Shown: one piece after another, positions 39,124 through 47,616 of the stretch
How positions within the stretch are numbered: the stretch's first letter is position 1
Layout of the letters: each line of letters starts with the position of its first letter
Source: Pararhizobium sp. YC-54
Lineage (GTDB): Bacteria; Pseudomonadota; Alphaproteobacteria; Rhizobiales; Rhizobiaceae
Assembly (NCBI RefSeq): GCF_025847205.1
Contig: NZ_JAOYTH010000005.1
Coordinates: 62,001-126,000, forward strand
Length of the DNA stretch: 64,000 nucleotides
Reading direction: 5' to 3'
Notes under the pieces: generated by a model
What the model was told of the DNA's origin: nothing
Seen by the model: only the letters and a program-made list of their open reading frames with translations
The model's database searches: none
Translations under genes and position numbers: made by a program

Positions 39124-39145
39124 CGGGACGAAAAGTCCCGGTTTT
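39124..39145 (+). promoter_or_regulatory. Short hairpin upstream of puuA
   Basis: CGGGAC (39124-39129), loop GAAAA, GTCCCG (39135-39140), then GTTTTC. It lies 63-84 nt before puuA, possibly within its 5' leader, where it would look like an attenuator; it may equally be a small terminator. Confidence 0.3.
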
Positions 39146-39207
39146 CACCCTAGCCAATTGCCAAACTGTGGCTATGATGCCCCATCCGAACCCAAAACCG
39201 GTGATTT

Positions 39208-40644
39208 ATGCCCGTTAGAAGAAATGCTGCCCAACCAACTGCAAGGACTGTCAAGAGCTCGAAAATCCCCGCCGCACTGCAAGCTCCACGCGGAGTGAAA
39301 ACCTGGAAGGAAGCCGCCGACTGGTTGAAGATCCGCGGCATCGAAGATATCGAATGCATCACACCCGACATCGCCGGCGTTCCGCGCGGCAAGATGATGC
39401 CGTCTTCGAAATTTACCTCCAACACCTCCCTTGCCCTGCCCTCGGCGATCTACCGCCATACGATTTCCGGCGAGTATCCCGAAGAGACGGGCAACTTCCG
39501 ATATGACAGCCGCGACAGCGACATCAAGCTGGTGCCCGACCTTTCGACCCTTTCGGTCGTCCCCTGGGAAACCGATCCGACGGCGCAGGTGATCTGCGAC
39601 ATTGCGGGGTCGCAGGGCGAAAAAGTTCCCTATACGCCGCGCAATGTCCTCAAGCATGTGCTCGACCTCTATAACCAGAGAGGCTGGAAGCCTGTCGTCG
39701 CGCCGGAAATCGAATTCTATCTGGTCGCCAAGAACGAGGACCCGGATTATCCGCTGCATCCGCCGAAGGGCCGCTCCGGCCGCGCCATCCAGGGCGGACA
39801 GGGCTATTCGATCGCCGGCGTCAACGAATTCGACGAACTGATCGACGACATCTACCATTTCTCGGAAAAGCAGGGCCTGGAGATCGACACGCTGATCCAT
39901 GAGGAAGGCCCGGCGCAGCTGGAAATCAACCTTCGCCACGGCGATCCGATCGAGCTTGCCGACCAGGTCTTCATGTTCAAGCGGACCATCCGCGAGGCGG
40001 CGCTGAAGCACGGCATCTACGCCACCTTCATGGCCAAGCCGATGCAGGCACAGGCCGGTTCGGCCATGCATATTCACCAGTCGATCATCGAAGTGAACAC
40101 CGGCCGCAACCTGTTTTCCAATGCCGATGGCTCGGCGTCGAAGGAGTTCTTCTCCTTCATCGGCGGCATGCAGAAATATATCCCGAAGGCCCTGTCGATG
40201 ATGGCGCCTTACGTGAACTCGTATCGCCGCCTGACGCCCGACATGTCGGCGCCGGTCAACAATGCCTGGGGCTACGACAATCGCACCACGGCCTTCCGCG
40301 TACCGGTTTCCGAACCGGTTGCCCGGCGGGTGGAAAACCGGCTGCCCAGTTCAGATGCCAATCCGTACCTGGCACTCGCGGCATCGCTTGGCTGCGGTTA
40401 CCTCGGCATTGTGGAAGCGTTGGAACCCTCGGCACCGTCCGATGACAACGTCAATGGCGGGACAATCGACCTGCCGCGCGGGTTGCTGGAAGCGGTATCC
40501 CTCCTGGAATCAGAGCCCGCCTTTGCCGAGATCTTCAGCCCGGAATTCATCGCCATCTATGGTGGCGTGAAGCGCGGCGAGTTCGAAACCTTCATGCAGG
40601 TGATCAGCCCCTGGGAGCGCGAATTCCTGCTTCTCAATGTCTGA
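39208..40644 (+). CDS. puuA: Glutamine-synthetase family enzyme, gamma-glutamylputrescine synthetase-like
   Basis: ATP-dependent ligase of 478 residues in the glutamine synthetase III/PuuA group, likely joining glutamate to putrescine. It has the beta-grasp N-terminus (WLKIRGIEDIECITPDIAGV PRGK), ATP and metal blocks (VAPEIEFYLV with Glu ligands; GPAQLEINLRHGDP; GSAMHIHQS) and RLTPDMSAPVNNAWGYDNRT TAFRVP. Length and the absence of the adenylylation Tyr region fit a non-GlnA enzyme. It overlaps puuB by 8 nt, and the potFGHI importer lies 10 kb away, supporting putrescine use. Another amine substrate (for instance ethanolamine or spermidine) is possible. Confidence 0.85.
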   Translation: MPVRRNAAQPTARTVKSSKIPAALQAPRGVKTWKEAADWLKIRGIEDIECITPDIAGVPRGKMMPSSKFTSNTSLALPSAIYRHTISGEYPEETGNFRYDSRDSDIKLVPDLSTLSVVPWETDPTAQVICDIAGSQGEKVPYTPRNVLKHVLDLYNQRGWKPVVAPEIEFYLVAKNEDPDYPLHPPKGRSGRAIQGGQGYSIAGVNEFDELIDDIYHFSEKQGLEIDTLIHEEGPAQLEINLRHGDPIELADQVFMFKRTIREAALKHGIYATFMAKPMQAQAGSAMHIHQSIIEVNTGRNLFSNADGSASKEFFSFIGGMQKYIPKALSMMAPYVNSYRRLTPDMSAPVNNAWGYDNRTTAFRVPVSEPVARRVENRLPSSDANPYLALAASLGCGYLGIVEALEPSAPSDDNVNGGTIDLPRGLLEAVSLLESEPAFAEIFSPEFIAIYGGVKRGEFETFMQVISPWEREFLLLNV

Positions 40645-41947
40645 CACGAAAGGCACAGCCATGCCTTGGCAAAGCCCGATCTCGCCGGGGATCTCCTGGT
40701 ATGAGTCACAAGTCCGCGAGCGGGCGGAATATCCTGCCCTCTCCGGCTCGGTGGAGACCGATGTCGCCATCGTCGGTGGCGGCTTCACCGGTCTTCAGGC
40801 GGCTTACAACCTTGCACTGAAGGGTACCCGCGTCACGCTGATCGATGCCTGCCGCTTCGGCGACGGTGCGTCAGGCCGCAATGGCGGCCAGCTCGGCACC
40901 GGCCAGCGCTGGTCTCCCGAAGAGATGGAAGGAACGCTCGGCTTCGAGCGGTCCAAGGCTTTGTTCGACCTGGCAGAAGATGCCAAGAAACATCTTCTCG
41001 ATTTCGCATCCCTCCATGACATCGATATCGAATTTGTTCCGGGCCAGCTCAATGTCTGCCATAAGCAGCGCCTGGAGAAGGACTATCGCGACAGTGTCGA
41101 GATCGCCGCGACGCGCTATGGCTACGCCCACCAGAGCTTCATGGACCGGAATGAAACCGTGGAACGGCTCGGTTCCAAGCGCTATCTGTTCGGCATCCGC
41201 GATACCGGCACCGGCCATATCCAGCCGATGAAACTTCTGGTCGGCCTGGCAAAGCAGGCGGCGCTTGCCGGCGCCTCGCTGCATGAACAGACCAAGGCAC
41301 TTAAGGTCAACCAGGCCGGCGGCCGGGTGACCATCGAAACGGACAAGGGCACCATCCGCGCCGACCGCGCACTGATCGCCTGCAACGGCTATATCGGCAA
41401 TCTCGAACCGGTCACGGCACGGCATGTCATGCCGATCCGCTCGTTCATCGGCGCCACCAAGGTTCTCACCGATTTCCCCGATGTGCTGCCCGGCGGCGAG
41501 GCTGTTGCCGATTCGCGCTTCGTGGTGCGCTATTTCCGCAAATCGAAGGACGGCCGGCTGCTGTTCGGTGGCCGCGAGGCCTATACGGCGGACAATCCGC
41601 GCGATATTTCCGACCATATCCGCCGCCAGATCAGTGAAATCTATCCATCGCTGGCGAATATCGAGATGACCCATGCCTGGGGTGGCTCGGTCGGTATCAC
41701 CCTGCCGCGCCAGCCCTTCGTGCGCGAAGTCATGCCCGGCGTCACCTCGATCGGCGGCTATTCCGGCCATGGCGTCATGCTGTCAAACTATTGTGGCAAG
41801 CTCTATGCCGACATGGTGACCGGCAACCGCTCAGACCTCGACCTGTTCAGGGAGCTGAACATTCCGGCATTCCCCGGCGGCACGCGGTTCCGCTCCGTGC
41901 TTTTGTTCGTCGCACTCAGCTGGTATGCCTTGCGCGACAAATTTTAA
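40637..41947 (+). CDS. puuB: FAD-dependent oxidoreductase, gamma-glutamylputrescine oxidase-like
   Basis: DAO-family flavoprotein of 436 residues likely oxidising gamma-glutamylputrescine to gamma-glutamyl-gamma-aminobutyraldehyde. The start PISPGISWYESQVRERAEYP and FAD motif VDVAIVGGGFTGLQAAYNLA (about 43-60), GDGASGRNGGQLGTGQRW, and C-terminal IGGYSGHGVMLSNYCGKLYA are the PuuB/OrdL pattern. The ATG at 40637 overlaps puuA's end by 8 nt, so translation is coupled. No puuC/puuD follows in this window. Confidence 0.87.
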   Translation: MSDTKGTAMPWQSPISPGISWYESQVRERAEYPALSGSVETDVAIVGGGFTGLQAAYNLALKGTRVTLIDACRFGDGASGRNGGQLGTGQRWSPEEMEGTLGFERSKALFDLAEDAKKHLLDFASLHDIDIEFVPGQLNVCHKQRLEKDYRDSVEIAATRYGYAHQSFMDRNETVERLGSKRYLFGIRDTGTGHIQPMKLLVGLAKQAALAGASLHEQTKALKVNQAGGRVTIETDKGTIRADRALIACNGYIGNLEPVTARHVMPIRSFIGATKVLTDFPDVLPGGEAVADSRFVVRYFRKSKDGRLLFGGREAYTADNPRDISDHIRRQISEIYPSLANIEMTHAWGGSVGITLPRQPFVREVMPGVTSIGGYSGHGVMLSNYCGKLYADMVTGNRSDLDLFRELNIPAFPGGTRFRSVLLFVALSWYALRDKF

Positions 41948-42056
41948 AAGCCACACCCTGAAAGGCGGACGAAACGCATTTTGTTGCGTCGCACCCTAGC
42001 GCTTTTAAATCGATTAGATTATACACTCCTCAGACCAGAACGAGATCGAGATTCTC

Positions 42057-43532
42057 ATGAGCAGCCAGATCATTCCTGTGGAACCCTTTGACTATGTGGT
42101 TTTCGGAGGCACCGGCGACCTTGCCGAACGCAAATTGCTTCCTGCCCTTTATCATCGCCAGCTGGATGGCCAACTCACCGATCCGACCCGCATCATCGGT
42201 GCATCGCGCAGCGTGCTCAGCCACGACGAGTACCGCAAGTTTGCGACCGATGCCCTCAAGGAACACCTGAAGGCAGGCGAGTACGACGAGGCGCAGGTCA
42301 AGACGTTTACCGACCGGCTTTTCTACGTGCCGGTCGATGCCAAGACGGACAATGGCTGGGATCAGCTGAAGGCGCTTCTGGACGAAGGCAAGGACCGCGT
42401 CCGCGCCTTCTATCTCGCCGTCGCCCCGGCGATCTTCGGCGATATCTCGGAAAAGATCCGCGACCACAAGCTGATCACCAAGACGACGCGCATCGTCGTC
42501 GAAAAGCCGATCGGCCGTGATCTTGCCTCTGCGCTCGAACTCAACGACACGATCGGCAAGGTGTTCAAGGAAGACCAGATCTTCCGTATCGACCACTATC
42601 TCGGCAAGGAAACCGTGCAGAACCTGATGGCGCTGCGCTTTGCCAACACGCTTTACGAACCGCTGTGGAACTCTTCCTATATCGACCATATTCAGATCAC
42701 CGTTGCCGAGGCGGTCGGGCTGGAAAGCCGTGCAGGCTACTACGACAAGGCCGGCGCGCTGCGCGACATGGTGCAGAACCATATCCTGCAGCTTCTCTGC
42801 CTGGTGGCCATGGAAGTTCCGCCGTCGATGAACGCGGAAGCCGTGCGCGACGAAAAGCTGAAGGTGCTGCGCGCGCTGAAGCCGATCAATCCCGGCAATG
42901 TCGAGAAAAGGACGGTGCGCGGCCAGTACAAGGCTGGCGCGTCTGCCGGCGGCGCGGTCAAGGGTTACCTTGAGGAACTCGAAGGCGGCGTGTCCAACAC
43001 CGAGACCTTTGTCGCCATCAAGGCCGAGATCAACAACTGGCGCTGGGCGGGCGTGCCCTTCTACATCCGCACCGGCAAGCGCATGGCCGGCCGCATGTCG
43101 GAAATCGTCATCACCTTCAAGCCGATCCCGCATTCGATCTTCGACGAGGCTGCCGGCCGGATCGAGGCCAACCAGCTGATCATCCGCCTGCAGCCGGACG
43201 AAGGTGTCAAGCAGTCGCTGATGATCAAGGACCCGGGTCCGGGCGGCATGCGCTTGCGCAATGTTTCGCTCGACATGACTTTCGCCGAAGCCTTCAACGC
43301 CCGCAGCGCCGACGCCTATGAACGGCTGCTGCTCGACGTGGTGCGCAACAACCAGACACTGTTCATGCGCCGCGACGAAGTCGAGGCCGCATGGCGCTGG
43401 ATCGATCCGATCCTGAAATCCTGGGAGGCTGTCAACCAGCAGGTTCAGTCCTATACCGCCGGCACCTGGGGACCGAGCCAGGCCATTGCGCTCATCGAGC
43501 GTGACGGCCGCACATGGCATGAAGTGATCTGA
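42057..43532 (+). CDS. zwf: Glucose-6-phosphate 1-dehydrogenase
   Basis: NADP-linked enzyme of 491 residues opening the Entner-Doudoroff and pentose-phosphate routes. The N-terminal VVFGGTGDLAERKLLPALYH (nucleotide-binding GxxGDLA) and active-site RIDHYLGKETVQN (about residues 178-190, with the catalytic His and Lys) are intact, as are EKPIGRDLASA and the C-terminal domain. ATG 42057 has only a weak GAGATCGAG upstream. First gene of zwf-pgl-edd; the 110-bp leader contains TATACA at 42021, a possible -10. Confidence 0.97.
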   Translation: MSSQIIPVEPFDYVVFGGTGDLAERKLLPALYHRQLDGQLTDPTRIIGASRSVLSHDEYRKFATDALKEHLKAGEYDEAQVKTFTDRLFYVPVDAKTDNGWDQLKALLDEGKDRVRAFYLAVAPAIFGDISEKIRDHKLITKTTRIVVEKPIGRDLASALELNDTIGKVFKEDQIFRIDHYLGKETVQNLMALRFANTLYEPLWNSSYIDHIQITVAEAVGLESRAGYYDKAGALRDMVQNHILQLLCLVAMEVPPSMNAEAVRDEKLKVLRALKPINPGNVEKRTVRGQYKAGASAGGAVKGYLEELEGGVSNTETFVAIKAEINNWRWAGVPFYIRTGKRMAGRMSEIVITFKPIPHSIFDEAAGRIEANQLIIRLQPDEGVKQSLMIKDPGPGGMRLRNVSLDMTFAEAFNARSADAYERLLLDVVRNNQTLFMRRDEVEAAWRWIDPILKSWEAVNQQVQSYTAGTWGPSQAIALIERDGRTWHEVI

Positions 43533-43543
43533 GGACAAGGGCC

Positions 43544-44242
43544 ATGACGGCTGCGATGCATGTATTTGACAATGGTGCGGCCCTTGCGGACGGCCTGGCA
43601 GACGCCGTGGCGGCTGCCCTGTCCGCAGCGATTGCAGAACGCGGCGAAGGCAACATTGCCGTCTCCGGCGGCTCGACCCCGAAGGCGTTTTTCAAGGCAC
43701 TGTCCGGCAAGACGATCGATTGGCCGAAGGTGACGGTGACGCTGATCGATGAACGCTTCGTAGAGCCGGACAGCGACCGTTCGAACGAAAAGCTTGTCAA
43801 AGACAACCTGCTGATCAATGCCGCCGCTTCGGCCTCCTTCCAGCCGCTCTATTATCCGACGGCAGCGCCTGAAGAGGCCGCAGCAGCCGCCACGAAGCAG
43901 ACCGCCGGCATCGGCTGTCCGTTCGATGTGGCCATCCTCGGCATGGGCGGCGACGGACATACGGCTTCGTTCTTTCCGGGCGGTTCGCGCCTGGCCGAGG
44001 CGCTTGACCCCGCCACGCCGCGCGGCGTGATGACGATGGAAGCCGAAGGTGCGGGCGAGCCGCGCCTGACATTCACATTCTCCAGCCTTCAGGATGCCCG
44101 ACTTCTGGTGCTCCATATCGAGGGAGTGGCCAAGAAGGACGTTCTTGCCAAGGCCGAAGCGCCCGGCGACGAGGCGGAGATGCCGATCCGGGCGATATTG
44201 CGCCGGGCCGCCTCGCCGCTTCAGATCTACTGGGCACCTTAA
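43544..44242 (+). CDS. pgl: 6-phosphogluconolactonase
   Basis: Hydrolase of 232 residues opening 6-phosphogluconolactone. NIAVSGGSTPKAFFKALSGK (about 35-53), DERFV (about 68-72) and ILGMGGDGHTASFFPG (about 130-145) are the family motifs including the catalytic Asp/His in GDGHTAS. It starts 11 nt after zwf with AAGGG upstream. The TAA stop (44240-44242) coincides with the first bases of a RIME-like repeat, so the repeat's insertion appears to set the end of the reading frame or abut it exactly. Confidence 0.95.
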   Translation: MTAAMHVFDNGAALADGLADAVAAALSAAIAERGEGNIAVSGGSTPKAFFKALSGKTIDWPKVTVTLIDERFVEPDSDRSNEKLVKDNLLINAAASASFQPLYYPTAAPEEAAAAATKQTAGIGCPFDVAILGMGGDGHTASFFPGGSRLAEALDPATPRGVMTMEAEGAGEPRLTFTFSSLQDARLLVLHIEGVAKKDVLAKAEAPGDEAEMPIRAILRRAASPLQIYWAP

Positions 44243-44335
44243 AGCGCGTCGCGATCTTTCGCTTCCTGCGCTTTAGGCCTTTGACTTTACGCATGCCGTT
44301 ACCGCAAAACCGCTGCACATTTTTGCGCGACATGC
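44240..44335. repeat. RIME-like rhizobial intergenic repeat, complete copy
   Basis: Two palindromes joined by a connector: AAAGCGCGTCGCGATCTTTC ... GCGCTTT (44241-44274) and GCATGCCG ... CGCAAAA ... TTTTTGCGCGACATGC (44291-44335). About 96 bp. It aligns over its first 70 bp with the copy at 33182. It sits between pgl and edd, 88 bp before the edd ATG, in a compact operon. Confidence 0.75.
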
Positions 44336-44423
44336 TTTTAGCCCGAAATCCGGGGACCCAAGACCCGGATAACCGAAACCATGCAGACCACAGGAGTGCC
44401 GAACACTCCGGAAGAGGATTGCC

Positions 44424-46244
44424 ATGTCCGCCGACAGCCGTATTGCCGCGATCACCGCCCGTATCGTCGAACGCTCAAAGCCCTATCGCGAGCCTTATCT
44501 GGCCCGCGTTCGCTCGGCTGCGTCCAAGCGCGTCACCCGTTCGGTTCTTGGCTGCGGCAACCTTGCCCATGGCTTCGCCGTCTGTTCCCCCTCCGAAAAG
44601 GTGGCGCTTTCCGGCGACGAGGTGCCGAACCTCGGCATCATCACCTCTTATAATGACATGCTATCGGCCCATCAGCCGTTCGAAACCTATCCGGCACTGA
44701 TCCGCCAGGCGGCCCACGAAGCCGGCGGCGTCGCGCAGGTCGCAGGCGGCGTGCCGGCCATGTGCGACGGCGTCACCCAGGGCCAGCCCGGCATGGAACT
44801 GTCGCTGTTTTCCCGCGACCTGATCGCCATGGCGGCCGGCGTCGGCCTCTCGCACAACATGTTCGACAGCACCGTGTATCTCGGCGTCTGCGACAAGATC
44901 GTTCCCGGCCTGATGATCGCCGCGATGACCTTCGGCCACCTGCCCGCCGTGTTCATTCCGGCCGGACCGATGACGACAGGCCTGCCGAACGACGAAAAAT
45001 CCCGCGTCCGCCAGCTGTTTGCCGAGGGCAAGATCGGCCGCGACGAGTTGCTGGAAGCGGAATCGAAGTCCTATCACGGTCCCGGCACCTGCACCTTCTA
45101 CGGCACGGCCAATTCCAACCAGATGCTGATGGAGATCATGGGCTTCCACCTGCCCGGCGCCTCTTTCATCAATCCGGGCACACCGCTACGCGACGCGCTG
45201 ACCCGCGAAGCCACCAAGCGCGCACTGGCGATCACCGCACTCGGCAACGAATTCACCCCGGCCGGCGAAATGATCGACGAGCGCTCGATCGTCAATGGCG
45301 TCGTCGGCCTGCATGCGACCGGTGGCTCGACCAACCACACGATGCATCTTGTCGCCATGGCCCGTTCGGCCGGCATTGCCTTGACCTGGCAGGATATTTC
45401 CGAGCTTTCCGACGTCATTCCTCTGCTTGCCCGCGTCTATCCGAACGGTCTTGCCGACGTGAACCATTTCCACGCGGCCGGCGGCATGGGCTACCTGATC
45501 AGCCAGCTGCTGAAGCACGGCCTGCTGCATGACGACGTTCGCACCGTCTTCGGCCAGGGGCTCGACGCCTATGCGATCGACGTCAAGCTGGGCGCGAACG
45601 GCACCGTCGCCCGCGAACCGGCGCCGGAGCAGAGCCACGATCCGAAGGTGCTTTCGACCGTCGAACATCCTTTCCAGCATTCCGGCGGCCTGAAGATGCT
45701 GACCGGCAATCTCGGCAAGGCCGTCATCAAGATTTCGGCGGTCAAGCCGGAGCGCCACGTCATCGAGGCCCCGGCCAAGATCTTCCACGACCAGGCGGAA
45801 CTCAATACCGCCTTCAAGGAAGGCAAGCTGGAAGGCGATTTCGTCGCCGTCGTCCGTTTCCAGGGACCGAAGGCCAACGGCATGCCGGAACTGCACAAGC
45901 TGACGACCGTGCTCGGCATCCTGCAGGACCGTGGCCAGACCGTGGCACTCGTCACCGACGGCCGCATGTCGGGCGCTTCCGGCAAGGTGCCGTCGGCGAT
46001 CCACATGACGCCGGAAGCCAAGGATGGCGGACCGATCTCCAAGATCCGCGAAGGCGACATCATCCGGCTCGATGCCATCCACGGCACGATCCAGGTGCTG
46101 GTCGATGCAGCAGAACTGGCCGGCCGGGCTCCGGCCGAGGCCGATCTGTCCGGCAACGAATTCGGCATGGGACGCGAGCTGTTTGCCCCGTTCCGCGCGG
46201 CAACGGGCTCTGCCGATCACGGCGCCAGCGTCTTCTTTCACTGA
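44424..46244 (+). CDS. edd: Phosphogluconate dehydratase
   Basis: Fe-S dehydratase of 606 residues (IlvD/Edd family) converting 6-phosphogluconate to KDPG in the Entner-Doudoroff pathway. Blocks visible: [51 protein letters not shown] and [16 protein letters not shown] (cluster-ligand Cys), [16 protein letters not shown], and C-terminal [26 protein letters not shown] is well placed before ATG 44424. Third gene of zwf-pgl-edd, separated from pgl by the repeat; eda is not in the window. Confidence 0.96.
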   Translation: MSADSRIAAITARIVERSKPYREPYLARVRSAASKRVTRSVLGCGNLAHGFAVCSPSEKVALSGDEVPNLGIITSYNDMLSAHQPFETYPALIRQAAHEAGGVAQVAGGVPAMCDGVTQGQPGMELSLFSRDLIAMAAGVGLSHNMFDSTVYLGVCDKIVPGLMIAAMTFGHLPAVFIPAGPMTTGLPNDEKSRVRQLFAEGKIGRDELLEAESKSYHGPGTCTFYGTANSNQMLMEIMGFHLPGASFINPGTPLRDALTREATKRALAITALGNEFTPAGEMIDERSIVNGVVGLHATGGSTNHTMHLVAMARSAGIALTWQDISELSDVIPLLARVYPNGLADVNHFHAAGGMGYLISQLLKHGLLHDDVRTVFGQGLDAYAIDVKLGANGTVAREPAPEQSHDPKVLSTVEHPFQHSGGLKMLTGNLGKAVIKISAVKPERHVIEAPAKIFHDQAELNTAFKEGKLEGDFVAVVRFQGPKANGMPELHKLTTVLGILQDRGQTVALVTDGRMSGASGKVPSAIHMTPEAKDGGPISKIREGDIIRLDAIHGTIQVLVDAAELAGRAPAEADLSGNEFGMGRELFAPFRAATGSADHGASVFFH

Positions 46245-46251
46245 AATCGGA

Positions 46252-46280
46252 AGCTCTCGACGGCAAATCGAGAGCTATTC
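46252..46280 (+). terminator. Stem-loop terminator after edd
   Basis: Nine-bp stem AGCTCTCGA (46252-46260) / TCGAGAGCT (46268-46276), loop CGGCAAA, then ATTCTC. It lies 8 nt after the edd stop; the T-tract is poor. Confidence 0.65.
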
Positions 46281-46291
46281 TCTATCCTGAT

Positions 46292-46657
46292 TCACGGCAG
46301 CGGCCCCGGATGCATGTCGCTGCGGCCGTCATAGCGTTCGATGTTCAGTTCGAAGATATCGATGCCTTCGATGCACCGGGCATTGACCGACACTTTTTCA
46401 CCGGGATAGCCGCTGCGCATCAAGGCAACGCCGCAGGTCGGGCAGAAATGATGGCCTTCGGTGATGCAGCGCCAGACATAGGTGGACATGCGCCGTTTCT
46501 CGCCGACGAGTGTCACCTTGCTGGCGGCAACTTTCCAATGCAGGAAGCCCGAGCGCCGGCAGGTCGAACAATTGCATTCGACCAGTTCGGAAATGTCCTC
46601 ATCGACTTCAAGGCAGAAATCGCCGCAATGACAGGAAAGGCGATAGGGTCGTTTCAT
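46292..46657 (-). CDS. GFA-family zinc protein (CENP-V/glutathione-dependent formaldehyde-activating type)
   Basis: Small zinc-binding protein of 121 residues. LSCHCGDFCLEV (Cys9, Cys11), ECNCSTCRRSG (about 28-36) and HHFCPTCGVALMRSG (about 69-83) provide the family's Cys ligands. Members may act on glutathione adducts of aldehydes, but most are uncharacterised. AGAGGA precedes the ATG at 46657. The large palindromic element begins only 21 bp upstream of the start, so it lies in the promoter or 5' leader of this gene. Confidence 0.88.
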   Translation of the reverse strand: MKRPYRLSCHCGDFCLEVDEDISELVECNCSTCRRSGFLHWKVAASKVTLVGEKRRMSTYVWRCITEGHHFCPTCGVALMRSGYPGEKVSVNARCIEGIDIFELNIERYDGRSDMHPGPLP

Positions 46658-46678
46658 CGTTCATCCTCTCGCTTTATC

Positions 46679-46931
46679 AAGGATCAACGATGGAAATCCA
46701 TAAGATGGCTCATACTGGCCTTTCGGCAAGACGCGGGCCGAAGAGCGATGGTCGCACCGGTCAAGGGACGCAACGACGCCGAAAGGCCAGTATGAGCCAC
46801 CTTCGGTCGGCTTCTCATCGTCTCCGGCGGCGTCGAGGCTCTTGCACGATGCTTTTGCATCGTGACTGCGACCTTCTCCTGGCCGGAAACGAAGATCGAG
46901 CCGATCCTATGGATCTCCATCGTTGATCCTT
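46679..46931. repeat. 253-bp nested palindromic element (MITE-like or structured RNA)
   Basis: Outer inverted repeat: AAGGATCAACGATGGA at 46679-46694 and onward to 46705, matched by the reverse complement ending at 46931 (about 28 bp, two mismatches). Inside it, a perfect 22-bp inverted repeat (46706-46727 with 46778-46799; core GGCTCATACTGGCCTTTCGG), extendable to 26 bp with one mismatch, encloses a 50-nt loop, and a second hairpin CACGATGC-TTTT-GCATCGTG sits at 46845-46864. A single-stranded copy folds as a three-way junction. No clear target-site duplication was found. No second copy in this window. Confidence 0.7.
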
Positions 46932-47064
46932 GGTATTAGTCACTCGGCCCTATCAATCCGCCTCCTGCCGGCGAAGTCAAGCACAGCCGACATCAGACCG
47001 CCGGCATGCTCCCCGCAAGGGAAGAGAAAGCCGGACGCAATCCCAATAATGAGGCGGCAAGAGA

Positions 47065-47472
47065 TCAGCTGTAGATGTCGAGAACCCGATTGCGATGATT
47101 GGGGTGCGTCGAATAGACGAAGATGCGATTGAGATCGCGCTCCGACATCAAACGCAGGAAGCGCGCCTCGATGATGTTGTTGGCATGCACACGCTTGACG
47201 ATGCAGCCGACCATGCCGATGCGGGCACTGGGAACATCCAGATAGAAATTCTGCGGCAGCTTGAACTGCGTGGCGATGCCGAGAACGGCGCTGCTTTTCG
47301 ATATTTTCAACAGTTCGCAGCGGCGCGAAGTGAGATTGAGCATGCCGTTTTCGGTATATTCGATCCGGGCATCATTGCGGGTATCCTCCATCGGGAAGTT
47401 GGCTTCCCGATCGTACATGAAGGACTCTTCCCTGCTGAGATATGTCGGTTTATCGGATGCCTGTCCCCGCAT
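47065..47472 (-). CDS. PilZ-like small protein
   Basis: Cytoplasmic protein of 135 residues. The pattern NGMLNLTSRRCELLKISKSS AVLGIATQFKLPQNFYLDV followed by GMVGCIVKRVHANNIIEARF resembles a degenerate PilZ beta barrel, though the c-di-GMP-binding RxxxR is not clearly present, so nucleotide binding is doubtful. ATG 47472 has GGAG 8 nt upstream; ATG 47418 (MYDREANFP) is an alternative. Monocistronic. Assignment is tentative. Confidence 0.65.
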   Translation of the reverse strand: MRGQASDKPTYLSREESFMYDREANFPMEDTRNDARIEYTENGMLNLTSRRCELLKISKSSAVLGIATQFKLPQNFYLDVPSARIGMVGCIVKRVHANNIIEARFLRLMSERDLNRIFVYSTHPNHRNRVLDIYS

Positions 47473-47564
47473 CTTTCTGCTCCATGCGCGTTTGTTTTTT
47501 GAAACATTAGCGGCGGAGATTTAACAGAGCGTGAGTCAGCGACCGATTCTGGCACAGCGCACTC

Positions 47565-47595
47565 AAAAAACCGCCCGGAAACACAGCCCAGGCGG
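47565..47595 (-). terminator. Terminator of the agl operon
   Basis: Minus-strand stem CCGCCTGG / CCGGGCGG (47588-47595 with 47571-47578, one G-T pair), 9-nt loop, followed by TTTTTT (47570-47565). It lies 22 nt after the aglK stop. Confidence 0.82.
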
Positions 47596-47616
47596 ATCTT
47601 AAACACAGTTCCGGCT

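Noticed and set aside
41948..42056. Hairpin-like GACGAAACGCA/TGCGTCG between puuB and zwf as terminator
   Set aside because: Pairing is interrupted and there is no T-run; evidence is too weak to list.
46684..46926. Short open frames on both strands within the palindromic element (starting MEIH... on each)
   Set aside because: The similarity of the two frames is a consequence of the inverted repeat; neither has a ribosome binding site, so they are not called as genes.
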